Assembly: GCF_902706605.1 (NCBI RefSeq)
Contig: NZ_CACSLH010000019.1
Coordinates: 1 to 56,384, forward strand
Direction of reading: 5' to 3'
DNA: 56,384 nucleotides
Source: Enterococcus sp. CSURQ0835
GTDB lineage: Bacteria; Bacillota; Bacilli; Lactobacillales; Enterococcaceae
This document shows positions 25,535 through 33,526 of the stretch, piece by piece. A model generated the notes under the pieces. It was given only the letters and a program-made list of their open reading frames with translations, searched no databases and was not told where the DNA came from. The translations under genes and the position numbers were made by a program. The first letter of the stretch is position 1. Each line of letters opens with the position of its first letter.

Positions 25535-26083
25535 TTAATTTTCTGGCTGCTCAACTGGCGCGCTACTAGCCGGCGTTTCTGCTGGGACCGTTGAACTAGT
25601 CGCTGGCGGATCAACGGGAAGTGGCGCTGAAGTCGCTGTGCTAGGTTGAGGCGTTCGTGATGCTTCACTGTTACTGATTGGCGGAGCATCAGTCGAATAC
25701 GTCGAACTTGGTGTCGATGCTGGAGCAGGTTGGGGAACTGGCTGAACCACTGACTCAGAATAATAAGTCGTAGCCGGCGAACTAGCAGGAGACATTGACC
25801 TTGATGTAGTCGAGGTCGAGCTTTCTGACTCGGTACTTACAGAAGGCACAACGGATGTAGGAGGTTCTTTTTCTTCCCCCATTGTCCCAATCGCAACTAA
25901 ACTAAAAAAAATCACGATTGCCACGAGCGGGATGCCCAATAAAAGCTGGAATCCGCGGCGGCGTTTCCGTTGTTTGGCAGCGGCTAAATACGCCGCACGG
26001 TATTTGGGATCATTTTGCCGCAATTTTAGAAAACGCCACGAATGCCAGGTCTTTGTCGTAGGTGCATAATATTTTTTTGCCAT
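25535..26083 (-). CDS. Membrane-anchored Ser/Thr/Pro-rich protein
   Basis: 182 residues. A basic cytoplasmic N-terminus (KQRKRRR near residue 40) precedes one membrane helix (about 45-66, LLLGIPLVAIVIFFSLVAIG). A low-complexity Ser/Thr/Pro/Ala tail of about 110 residues follows, probably spanning the wall and possibly glycosylated. No domain is recognised. Confidence 0.7.
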   Translation of the reverse strand: MAKKYYAPTTKTWHSWRFLKLRQNDPKYRAAYLAAAKQRKRRRGFQLLLGIPLVAIVIFFSLVAIGTMGEEKEPPTSVVPSVSTESESSTSTTSRSMSPASSPATTYYSESVVQPVPQPAPASTPSSTYSTDAPPISNSEASRTPQPSTATSAPLPVDPPATSSTVPAETPASSAPVEQPEN

Positions 26084-26136
26084 AGCCTCTCCCTTTGATC
26101 TTTTTCTTCAGTTTACCACAGGAGAAAATGGCGCGG

Positions 26137-26595
26137 CTATTCTTTTTTTGTATGGTAAGCCAAATGCACTAACGGATGCGCCCGCCCTTGCCCATCGGTC
26201 GCACTTTTACCAACAACGTAAAACCCTTGTGTTTCATAAAATTTTTGTGCTGCTGGATTTTCGGCATTCACATCCACTTTTTTCAGACCTTGTGCTAAGA
26301 GTTGCCCAATGATTTTTTGGCCGTAGCCTTGTCGAAAATAGCGAGGCGCGATAAAGAGCATTTCCAATTCTTCTCCTTCATTTGACACCCCACTAAAAGC
26401 GATCCAGTCTTCCGGTGTCTCATACCAAATCACTAGTTGCACGGCTTGGAAATAATAGGGTAGCTCAGCTTTGATCGCTGCCCGCTCATCAGCTGTTAAA
26501 AAATGATGGCTAGCTTTCACTGATTCTTCCCATAAAGCCAGTAACTCAGGATAATCATTAGGTTGTGCTAATCGGCTCTTTAGTTTGATCGTCAT
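26137..26595 (-). CDS. GNAT-family N-acetyltransferase
   Basis: 152 residues from the ATG at 26595. An ATG three codons upstream sits directly on AGGGA and is less likely. The motif RYFRQGYGQKIIGQLL and the end VNAENPAAQKFYETQGF are typical of YjaB/RimI-like acetyltransferases. The substrate is unknown. Confidence 0.85.
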   Translation of the reverse strand: MTIKLKSRLAQPNDYPELLALWEESVKASHHFLTADERAAIKAELPYYFQAVQLVIWYETPEDWIAFSGVSNEGEELEMLFIAPRYFRQGYGQKIIGQLLAQGLKKVDVNAENPAAQKFYETQGFYVVGKSATDGQGRAHPLVHLAYHTKKE

Positions 26596-26742
26596 CGTCT
26601 TCATTCCCTTTTAAAAATTCACGTGCTGTTTTTAGTGTATCAAATTTCGTTGATATTTCTAATAATTTTTTCACGCGTTCGATTTAAAACCAAAAATTTT
26701 GGTAAGATAAGAAGACAACTAAACTCTCAAGGAGGATTTTTC

Positions 26743-27045
26743 ATGCCGATACTTGCTATTATTTTAGACTTGATCGCGTTTGGCGGTTACTTTTTACAAC
26801 ATTTATATCCTGGTCATTACGGATTAGGATTTATCTTCCAACTAGTAGTGATCGCCTTGTTAGTCCTAGTGACGAAAAAATTTTATCAGCGAGAATTTGC
26901 CGGAACTCGTCCAACTGGCTATCGCTATCCGACGATTCGTTTTTCGGTGATCTTGCTCTCTGTTTTGATCAATGGGATGGTCGCTGTTTTATACTTACTC
27001 AATCTCTTGGGGATCACTCCTCTCGTCTTTACTGGTTGGCACTAA
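26743..27045 (+). CDS. Small membrane protein, three helices
   Basis: 100 residues. The start MPILAII follows AAGGAGG; the frame upstream is open but has no ribosome binding site. Three hydrophobic helices with a basic loop (KKFYQREFAGTRPTGYRYP) between the second and third. Unknown function. It is 21 bp upstream of a GNAT gene and probably cotranscribed with it. Confidence 0.75.
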   Translation: MPILAIILDLIAFGGYFLQHLYPGHYGLGFIFQLVVIALLVLVTKKFYQREFAGTRPTGYRYPTIRFSVILLSVLINGMVAVLYLLNLLGITPLVFTGWH

Positions 27046-27066
27046 TTTTTGAAAGGATTTGACAGG

Positions 27067-27591
27067 ATGACTACAATTAAACCAATTACATTAAACGAAC
27101 TGGATGCACTAATCGCTATTAGCCGCGAGACGTTTCGTGATACATTTGGCGCGCAAAACACCCCCGCTGATTTGGCGTTGTACTTAGATCAAGCTTACGC
27201 ACCAAAACAATTGCAAGCTGAATTAGAAAATCCAGCGTCTCGTTTTTTTGCAATCGAACAAGCTGGACAACTAGCTGGCTACTTAAAACTCAATGTCGCT
27301 GATGCTCAAACTGAAAAAATGGGCGCTGATTCATTAGAAGTCGAACGGATCTACATTCGAAAAAATTTTAAACGCCAAGGCTTAGGCCGGCAATTGATCG
27401 AAAAAGCGATCGAAATTGCCCGCACCGAAAAACGCAGTGACATTTGGCTAGGAGTTTGGGAACACAATCAAGCGGCGTTGAATTTTTATCGCTCACTAGG
27501 CTTTGAACAAGTTGGTGCTCACACCTTTGTTTTAGGAAACGATCCGCAAACTGATCTGATCATGAAAAAGAGGCTAACGGATGAAAAATAA
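27067..27591 (+). CDS. GNAT-family N-acetyltransferase (spermidine/protease-type PaiA-like)
   Basis: 174 residues. ATG at 27067 with AAAGGA 9 bases upstream. It has VERIYIRKNFKRQGLGRQLIEKAIEIA, then WLGVWEHNQAALNFYRSLGFEQVG and HTFVLGNDPQTDLIMKK, which fits PaiA-like spermidine/spermine N-acetyltransferases. Its end overlaps the methyltransferase start by 11 bp. Confidence 0.85.
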   Translation: MTTIKPITLNELDALIAISRETFRDTFGAQNTPADLALYLDQAYAPKQLQAELENPASRFFAIEQAGQLAGYLKLNVADAQTEKMGADSLEVERIYIRKNFKRQGLGRQLIEKAIEIARTEKRSDIWLGVWEHNQAALNFYRSLGFEQVGAHTFVLGNDPQTDLIMKKRLTDEK

Positions 27592-28320
27592 TTACGAGGA
27601 TGAACCATTCTTTACGGCATACCAGCAGATGGACCGGAGCCAAAAAGGTTTGAGCGCTGCGGGTGAGTGGCCGGCGTTTCAAAAATTATTGTCGGAACTG
27701 ACTGGACAAACGGTTTTGGATCTCGGTTGCGGCTACGGCTGGCATTGTTTGTATGCTGCTGAACACGGTGCTAAAAAAGTGATCGGTGTCGATTTATCAG
27801 CCAAAATGTTAGCCGTCGCGCAGCAAAAAAATCATTTTAAAAATGTGACTTACCAACAAGGTGACCTTGCAACCGTCACGTTTCCCAAAGATTCATTCGA
27901 CCTCGTGATCAGCTCACTAGCGATCCATTATGTACCATCATTCGAAACACTTTTAACTCAGATCCAGCACTATTTAAAGCCGGGGGGCCAATTGCTTTTT
28001 TCCGTCGAACATCCCCTCTTTACTGCTAGCGGTACGCAAGATTGGATCTATGATCAAACAGGTGCTATCGAACATTTCCCAGTGGATCATTATTTTGAAG
28101 AAGGTGTGCGCGAGACGAATTTTTTAGGCAGCTCCGTAACGAAATACCACCGCACACGCTGACGACGTATTTGGGAAGTCTCTTACGGGCAGGTTTTGTG
28201 CTTGAACAAGTAATCGAACCGACTCCGCCAGCTGAGTTATTAGCCGAACCTGGGATGAAAGACGAATTTCGCCGCCCCATGATGCTGATCATCTCAACTA
28301 GAAAAGCGGTGGATCAGTAA
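27581..28320 (+). pseudogene. SAM-dependent methyltransferase, frameshifted
   Basis: The first frame (27581-28162) has a complete class I methyltransferase core (VLDLGCGYGWHCLYAA, GVDLSAKMLAVAQ, FDLVISSLAIHYV, LKPGGQLLFSVEHPLF). It stops after TKYHRTR. The typical C-terminus (LTTYLGSLLRAGF, then PPAELLAEPGMKDEFRRPMMLI) continues in another frame to 28320. The break at CGCACACGCTG fits a 2-base CA insertion in a short CA repeat. Either a recent pseudogene or a sequence error. It overlaps its neighbours on both sides, so the operon was intact. Confidence 0.82.
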
Positions 28321-28928
28321 TGAAAAAATTAGTCCTGAGTTTACTCTTGTTGACCCTTGCCGGCTGCAGTGCTCAAACGACGAACCAAACAACAACAACA
28401 ACTTCCACTGCCCCGACGCAAACAGCGAGCGCCACCCAAACGACAATCAACCAATCTGCACAGAGTTCAGCTGAAAAGCTCCCGGCTGATTATTCACAAG
28501 CTCTTCAAAAAGCGAAAGCTTACGCCCACAAGCTTCATTTATCTAAACAAGCCTTGTATGCACAATTAACCTCAGCTTATGGCGAACACTTCTCACCAGC
28601 GGCGACTGATTACGCATTAGCTCATTTAAAAATGGATTGGAAGCAGAATGCACTCGTGGTGGCTCGAACTTACGCGACGGACATGCACCTAGCTAAAGCG
28701 GCGATCTATGACCAGTTGACAGCTGAAACGGGTGATGCTTTTACTGCAGCCGAAGCGCAATTTGCCATCGATCACTTGACAACTGATTGGAATAAAAACG
28801 CATTACTTAAAGCACATGAGTATCAAAAAGAGCAGCTAACTACACCAGAAATAAAGGAACGTTTAGTTGTGACCGACAAATTTACTGAAGTAGAAGCGGA
28901 TTATGCTGTGCAACACTTAGACAAATAA
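28320..28928 (+). CDS. Ltp-family (host cell surface-exposed) lipoprotein
   Basis: 202 residues with a lipoprotein signal (LLLLTLAGC, acylated Cys16). A Thr/Gln/Ser-rich linker follows to about 52, then three repeats of about 48 residues (ALQKAKAYAHKLHLSKQALYAQL... type) matching the Ltp family (PF07553). That family includes the phage TP-J34 superinfection-exclusion lipoprotein, although many chromosomal copies exist. The start overlaps the methyltransferase stop (TAATG), so they are coupled. A terminator follows. Confidence 0.85.
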   Translation: MKKLVLSLLLLTLAGCSAQTTNQTTTTTSTAPTQTASATQTTINQSAQSSAEKLPADYSQALQKAKAYAHKLHLSKQALYAQLTSAYGEHFSPAATDYALAHLKMDWKQNALVVARTYATDMHLAKAAIYDQLTAETGDAFTAAEAQFAIDHLTTDWNKNALLKAHEYQKEQLTTPEIKERLVVTDKFTEVEADYAVQHLDK

Positions 28929-28956
28929 AAACCAGCTGAAAAAATCAGCTGGTTGT
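28929..28956 (+). terminator. Terminator after the Ltp-like lipoprotein gene
   Basis: A 10-bp perfect stem AACCAGCTGA/TCAGCTGGTT around AAAAA, followed by GTTTT. Confidence 0.75.
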
Positions 28957-29015
28957 TTTGGGGCTTGCACCAAGATTTGGCTAGCGGCAGAGACCAAGGC
29001 TAAACGATCACAAAT

Positions 29016-29201
29016 TTAAGGTTGCTTTTTCAAACGTGAGCTTTCTAAATAAATATTTGCGATTACACCCAATGCAAATATTATCGTACCAGCGAAAAAA
29101 TTTAGCAGCGAAAAATCAGGCGACTTAGCCAAGAGAATCCAGATGATCAACATAAACAGTATGATTTGGACCAAACCTTTTAAAAGTGTTCTTTTGTGCA
29201 T
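29016..29201 (-). CDS. Small two-helix membrane protein
   Basis: 61 residues from MHKRTLL. AAGGAG lies 8 bases before this ATG, while an in-frame GTG three codons upstream would overlap it. Two hydrophobic helices (LVQIILFMLIIWILLA and LNFFAGTIIFALGVIANIYL). Unknown function. Confidence 0.6.
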   Translation of the reverse strand: MHKRTLLKGLVQIILFMLIIWILLAKSPDFSLLNFFAGTIIFALGVIANIYLESSRLKKQP

Positions 29202-29494
29202 GATGAACACTCCTTAAAATTATTTTTGAAGCAATCTGACTATAGCACACCCAAAACTCCTAGAGTAAAATACTTCCTGAACTCAAGGAAATCCTTCCTG
29301 AGTCGATACTTTCATTACCAATCGAAAAAAATTTTCTGCTTCATCGTGTCCTGTTAAAATTACAGCTATCTGTGATTATCCCTTCATAACCTTCGACTGT
29401 AAACTTAGCTTTGACAATTCATTCTTAAATCAGTTTCAAACGATAAGTATTTTCCAAACGGCTACTTATTTAATAACATTTATCTAAAAGAAGA

Positions 29495-29523
29495 TTGCTT
29501 TTGATTTTAGTTAGTGGTATGAT
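29495..29523 (+). promoter_or_regulatory. Promoter of the selenocysteine tRNA
   Basis: TTGCTT (29495-29500), 17-bp spacer, TATGAT (29518-29523), 11 bases before the mature tRNA 5' end. Confidence 0.6.
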
Positions 29524-29534
29524 ATTCATGTTTC

Positions 29535-29631
29535 GGGAGTGGATGGGTTCTGGTGTTCCCTCTGGTCTTCAAAACCAGTATGAGGAGTTAAGAGCTTCTT
29601 GGGTGGGTTCGATTCCCACACATTCCCGCCA
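29535..29631 (+). tRNA. selC: tRNA-Sec (anticodon UCA)
   Basis: The anticodon arm CTGGT-CTTCAAA-ACCAG presents UCA, which reads UGA. The molecule is 94 nt plus encoded CCA, as long as E. coli tRNA-Sec. It has a long variable arm (GAGGAG pairing with CTTCTT), a D arm with GGG/CCC, a T arm GTGGG-TTCGATT-CCCAC and an acceptor GGGAGTG/CATTCCC with discriminator G. The length and variable arm exclude an ordinary suppressor or Trp tRNA. It has its own promoter and terminator. No selA, selB, selD or obvious selenoprotein gene lies in this window. Confidence 0.93.
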
Positions 29632-29644
29632 ATAAAAAATGACC

Positions 29645-29684
29645 TAGCTGAGTGATCGTTACTGATCGCTCAGCTATTTTTTTT
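29645..29684 (+). terminator. Terminator after tRNA-Sec
   Basis: A 13-bp stem (29645-29657 with 29664-29676, one mismatch) followed by T8. Confidence 0.9.
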
Positions 29685-29859
29685 GTGGTTTTTTACTGCT
29701 GTCTCAACGAATGATCCAAAATATCGCGATCTTGATCGGCAGTTCTTGCAGCTCAGTTTTCATGAGTCGACTTGCTTTTTTACCAACCGCCGTCAAAGCT
29801 TGTTGGTTTTTGACACTGAGTTTGATCGCAAGTACCTTGTTCCTCCATTGGATCAGTCA

Positions 29860-29896
29860 AACTAAAAAAACGACCAAGCCCAAGCTCAGTCGTTGA
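29860..29896 (-). terminator. Terminator after the DUF3781 gene
   Basis: On the minus strand the arms AACGAC and GTCGTT enclose a partly paired loop and are followed by T7. It overlaps the last codons of the DUF3781 gene. Confidence 0.65.
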
Positions 29897-30140
29897 TTTT
29901 ATCGGCTGTGATCAAACGATAAGTAGACGCATTGATTGTCAAACAAAGATGATAAAAATGATTAGTGAGATAAAAATTTTTCCCGCGGCGGATGATGACA
30001 CTCCGCTCATCTGCTAACACTAGCTGAACTAAGTGTTTGATCTCGTCAGGTGTTAACTGCTGTTGCAACTTTTTATTGACTCGCGCAAAGACGAGAGGGG
30101 TGTAGCAGATCTTTGCCACAAGTTCATCAGTCAGTGACAT
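29886..30140 (-). CDS. DUF3781 family protein
   Basis: 84 residues starting MSLTDELVAKICYTPLVFARVNKKL. It has IIRRGKNFYLTNHFYHLCLTINASTYRLITADK, which matches the small DUF3781 family of unknown function. The start overlaps the end of the MFS gene by 14 bp, with TGGAAG as a weak ribosome binding site, so translation is probably coupled. Confidence 0.8.
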   Translation of the reverse strand: MSLTDELVAKICYTPLVFARVNKKLQQQLTPDEIKHLVQLVLADERSVIIRRGKNFYLTNHFYHLCLTINASTYRLITADKIND

Positions 30141-31338
30141 CTTCCACACTCCCCCATACAAGCAGTGTCCCAACAATCGAGATCACTGTCCCAGCTAGTA
30201 ACATCGCCTGCACCGAAAAGAAACTCAGTAGCTGACCGCCTAAAAATGAACCGATGATCCCGCCAACAGTATTGGCTGCGATCATGAGCGTCTGCCCTTT
30301 GACGAGATCTTTTTGCGGAATGATCTGATTGGTGTAATAGACCGAGGCCATCGTGTGAAGCGCAAAGCCCGTCATCTGTAAACTTTGCGCGAGGTTGATC
30401 ATGAACAGATTGCCTGCTAGTAAAATGATGACCGCTTTAATTGAAAAAAATAAAGCCGCCGCCCGCATCAACTGGCTGACGTTAAAAAATTTTAAAATTG
30501 CTAGAAATAAAAACATCGTCGGTAGCTCGAACAAGGCTGCGATCGATAAAGAAGTGCCGACATCACTAGCACTTCCACCCAGCGGCTGCATGATCTGATA
30601 CATATAATTATTGACGATATTGTGAAAGACGAATAGTAACGAAACACCTACGATCAAACTCATAAACCGGTGATATTTTTTCGCAAAGCTCACAAGATCG
30701 ATCGGTTCTTCATTTGCTGTCGCAGCTGCACTTTGGACTGTCTGCTGATGGGTTGAATATTTCCCGCCGATTTTTCGCGTGTCTAATGTCAACGTCACGA
30801 GCACAAAAACTAAAAAGATCCCCATCAGTCCATACAAAATGACGATTGCTGAAAAATGTTTGATCAATAAGCCCGTGATCGTCGCCGCAATCGCAAAGGC
30901 CAACGAACCTAACCCGCGGGCCACCCCAAAGTTCAAAGCATAACCACGGCTGATAAAAAATGTCCCGATCGCAATCGTCAGCGGCTGCAAAAGTAACAAA
31001 CTAGCATACAGTAAGACGTAAATCACGCCGATCAAAAACACCTGATCCGAAACAACTAGCAAACTGGCCGCCAACAAGATCAAGCCGCTTGCCAATAATG
31101 CAGCAAGTTGTGACAGCAAGAGCCTGACCATTCGATCCGCAAAGGCCGCTAAAAACGGTTGAAGGATCGCGGCTAATAAATTCGCTAACGCCAAGATCAT
31201 CCCAATCTGACTATTGGTGAGTTCTCGTGCCAGTAGAAAAACTGACGTAAACGTCGACAATACTGAATACCCCATCCAATAAGGCATCTGCATCCCGATG
31301 TATTGTCCATTTAATTTTAATATTTTTGTGCGTTCCAT
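30127..31338 (-). CDS. MFS transporter (MFS_1-like, sugar or nucleoside type)
   Basis: 403 residues, 12 membrane segments, ATG at 31338 behind AGGGGTG. GYSVLSTFTSVFLLARELTNSQIGMILA and FLAAFADRM at the N-terminus and RGLGSLAFAIAATITGLL in the middle resemble the LacY/nucleoside-permease-like MFS_1 group. The substrate is unknown. Coupled with the downstream DUF3781 gene. Confidence 0.82.
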   Translation of the reverse strand: MERTKILKLNGQYIGMQMPYWMGYSVLSTFTSVFLLARELTNSQIGMILALANLLAAILQPFLAAFADRMVRLLLSQLAALLASGLILLAASLLVVSDQVFLIGVIYVLLYASLLLLQPLTIAIGTFFISRGYALNFGVARGLGSLAFAIAATITGLLIKHFSAIVILYGLMGIFLVFVLVTLTLDTRKIGGKYSTHQQTVQSAAATANEEPIDLVSFAKKYHRFMSLIVGVSLLFVFHNIVNNYMYQIMQPLGGSASDVGTSLSIAALFELPTMFLFLAILKFFNVSQLMRAAALFFSIKAVIILLAGNLFMINLAQSLQMTGFALHTMASVYYTNQIIPQKDLVKGQTLMIAANTVGGIIGSFLGGQLLSFFSVQAMLLAGTVISIVGTLLVWGSVEDVTD

Positions 31339-31494
31339 TTTTTCACCCCTAACGTTTTTCATTATACTGAAGAATCCGGTGAAAAACAGCGAAAGTTTGC
31401 AAAGCGGATCGATTCGTTTAAAAACCCGACTTACGCCGGAGGTCTCGCCAAGATTTTTTTGCTAGACTGAGGATTATTTGAATAGGAGGAAACT

Positions 31495-32274
31495 ATGTTA
31501 AAAACAGGTTTATCGGGTTTACAATTAAAAATACTAGCAACAAGCTTTATGTTGATCGATCACCTCAACACCCATTTTGGTAGGCAACTCCACTGGCCGC
31601 TCTGGGTCAATCTATTAGGTCGTTTCGTAGCGCCATTATTTGTTTTTTTATTAGTAGAAGGCTTTACTTATACCCACAGCAAAAGCCGTTACTTGCGCCG
31701 GTTATCATTAGGTGCCGTGGTGATGATCGGACTGAATGTTGCGCACAATTGGTTGACCCACCATTATCTTGATCCGTTGACTGGCCATTTCAGCTGGTAT
31801 TTGCTCTTCAACGGTAATAATATTTTCTTGACACTCGCCCTACTCTTTGCCTTTATCTGGCTGATCGACAGTGGCTGGAAACAAGCAGGTGGAAAACGGG
31901 TGTTGGGTTGGTTAAGTGCAGTGCTACTCGTCCCAGTCATTTGCTTAACTGAAGGTGGATTGTACTTATTACCGGTTGCATTATTATTTTATTGGCGAAA
32001 AAAATCCCCACGGCCTAAACTAGCGGATCGTTTTTATCTTTTATTTTGCTTATTATTGTTAGCTCACGCGCTGGTTAGCTACAGTCAACTAGCTGGTGTG
32101 ACATTGTACCAGCAGCTGACCTTTGACAGCGAATTTATGTTGATCACCGCTTTGCCTTTGATTTGGTTATATAACGGTAAACGCGGAGGGCACGGGCGAG
32201 CGTGGGAAAAAAATTTCTTTTATCTTTTCTATCCACTGCACTTGGCCTTAATTTATTTAATCGAAGCACTGTAA
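31495..32274 (+). CDS. TraX-family membrane protein
   Basis: 259 residues, about 8 membrane segments. It has the TraX-like start LQLKILATSFMLIDHLNTHF, then GRFVAPLFVFLLVEGFTYTHSKSRYLRRL and the end FYLFYPLHLALIYLI. In F plasmid TraX N-acetylates pilin, but chromosomal Firmicute members have unknown roles, probably acyl transfer at the membrane. AGGAGG precedes the ATG. It stands alone. Confidence 0.85.
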   Translation: MLKTGLSGLQLKILATSFMLIDHLNTHFGRQLHWPLWVNLLGRFVAPLFVFLLVEGFTYTHSKSRYLRRLSLGAVVMIGLNVAHNWLTHHYLDPLTGHFSWYLLFNGNNIFLTLALLFAFIWLIDSGWKQAGGKRVLGWLSAVLLVPVICLTEGGLYLLPVALLFYWRKKSPRPKLADRFYLLFCLLLLAHALVSYSQLAGVTLYQQLTFDSEFMLITALPLIWLYNGKRGGHGRAWEKNFFYLFYPLHLALIYLIEAL

Positions 32275-32275
32275 G

Positions 32276-32310
32276 CAAAAACCACCGGCAAGGAAAATCT
32301 TGCCGGTGGT
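32276..32310. terminator. Terminator between convergent genes
   Basis: A 12-bp perfect stem (32281-32292 with 32299-32310). The minus direction ends in TTTTTG and serves the lipoprotein gene; the plus direction has a weaker TGTCTTTG tail. Confidence 0.75.
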
Positions 32311-32333
32311 TGTCTTTGTGCTGTATTTAATTT

Positions 32334-33220
32334 TTATTTGCTATTTGCCATATAAGTTGCCACTAATTGGTCTGCATCTAAGCCGCGGTCGCGAGCGACT
32401 GCGCGTAATAATGTCCCGAAGTCACCTGACAAGTGTGCTTCGTGATAGTAGCCATTTAATTGTTCATCAGAAAAGCTCGTTGCGTCTAAGCCAGCTAATG
32501 TGATGCAGTTGCGGTAAGCTTGCATCGTTGCAGCATCTAAAACAGCTTCTGAACCGTCAGCATTTTGACCGTTGTAACGGAAATAGTTTTCTAACAAAAC
32601 TTCCACTGGGATGCCTTGGTCACGTCCGACCATTGAAGCAATGTGCCAAAATCACCATAACGCACGCCGGCATAGTAATATTGCGTTAACATTTCATCCG
32701 AATACGTCGCCCCATTGACCCCAGCTTGTGAGATCGTCGTACGGTAAGCGTTCAATAAATCAGTTGGGATCGCTGGACCTAAATCACTGCGTTCCCCTTC
32801 CACAAAAGCAGATTGCATGTCCGTTGTTGAAGTCGTTGTAGCTGTACTGCAATTAGTCGTAGTTGAATTTGCGGTACTCGCTTCACTTGTGACTGGCGCA
32901 GTTGATGTTTCTGTCGTTGCAACTTGGCTTTGACTTGAAGCGGACACTTGGTTCGTTGCAACAGGTGCTTGACTAGAACTGCTTGAATCGTAAGTGTTAG
33001 TGGTGGTGCTATAGGCAGTTGCACTTGTGCTAGCTGTTGCTACTTCATCTTTACTAGTCGTGGTTTTAGTTGCAGTTGCACTTGTTGCTGGTCTTGTTTC
33101 TTTTATTTTTAAAGTCTCAGCTGTTGCTTGTGTCGCACTCGGTGCCGCTTCTTGTTGGCTGCACGCGCCAAAGACTAAAATTCCGCTCATCAAACTGATC
33201 ATCGTTACTACTTTTTTCAT
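32334..33220 (-). pseudogene. Secreted lipoprotein with two repeats, frameshifted
   Basis: The first frame (33220-32591) has a lipoprotein signal (MSGILVFGAC), a Ser/Thr-rich linker of over 100 residues, and most of a first repeat (AYRTTISQAGVNGATYSDEMLTQYYYAGVRYGDFGTL). Reading then leaves frame. A second frame from about 32640 to 32334 continues with MVGRDQGIPVEVLLENYF and a full second repeat (YHEAHLSGDFGTLLRAVARDRG). Aligning the repeats suggests loss of one G in TTGCTTCA. Either a pseudogene or a sequence error. The repeat family is not recognised. Confidence 0.78.
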
Positions 33221-33276
33221 AATTGCACCTCTTCAAATGGTTTTAATTTTTATTTTGAAATATTTCGTTTCTTCTT

Positions 33277-33293
33277 TGTAACGTTATTGTAAT
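33277..33293 (+). promoter_or_regulatory. Perfect WalR-type box upstream of the lipoprotein gene
   Basis: TGTAAC-GTTAT-TGTAAT fits TGTWAH-N5-TGTWAH exactly. It reads opposite to the gene and overlaps a candidate minus-strand promoter (TTGCCA-N17-TACAAT), which would favour repression. Confidence 0.5.
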
Positions 33294-33483
33294 ATTAAAG
33301 AAACAAATTGGCAATGTTTTTTTAAATTATTTTTCAAAAAGTCTTTAGACGTTGACTTAACAACGTTTAGCGTTGAAATATTTCTGTTACATTAGTTTAG
33401 CAAAGGAAAAAATCCCAGCATCGGGCGGAAGGCTGAAAAATTTAAGTGAATGTAACAGATCATTAACCAGCTACTTTTGTGCG

Positions 33484-33526
33484 CAAAAAAATCCCTTCCC
33501 CTTTAAAAGCGAGAAGAGATTTTTTA
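33484..33526 (-). terminator. Terminator after ltaS
   Basis: An imperfect stem AATCTCTTCTC/GGGAAGGGATT with G-U pairs, followed by T7 on the minus strand right after the stop codon. Confidence 0.75.

Noticed and set aside
29711-29896. 61-codon plus-strand frame after the tRNA-Sec terminator, hydrophobic like a transporter C-terminus
   Set aside because: It has no ribosome binding site and lies antisense to the DUF3781 terminator region. It could be a relic of an MFS gene, but I cannot support it as a gene.
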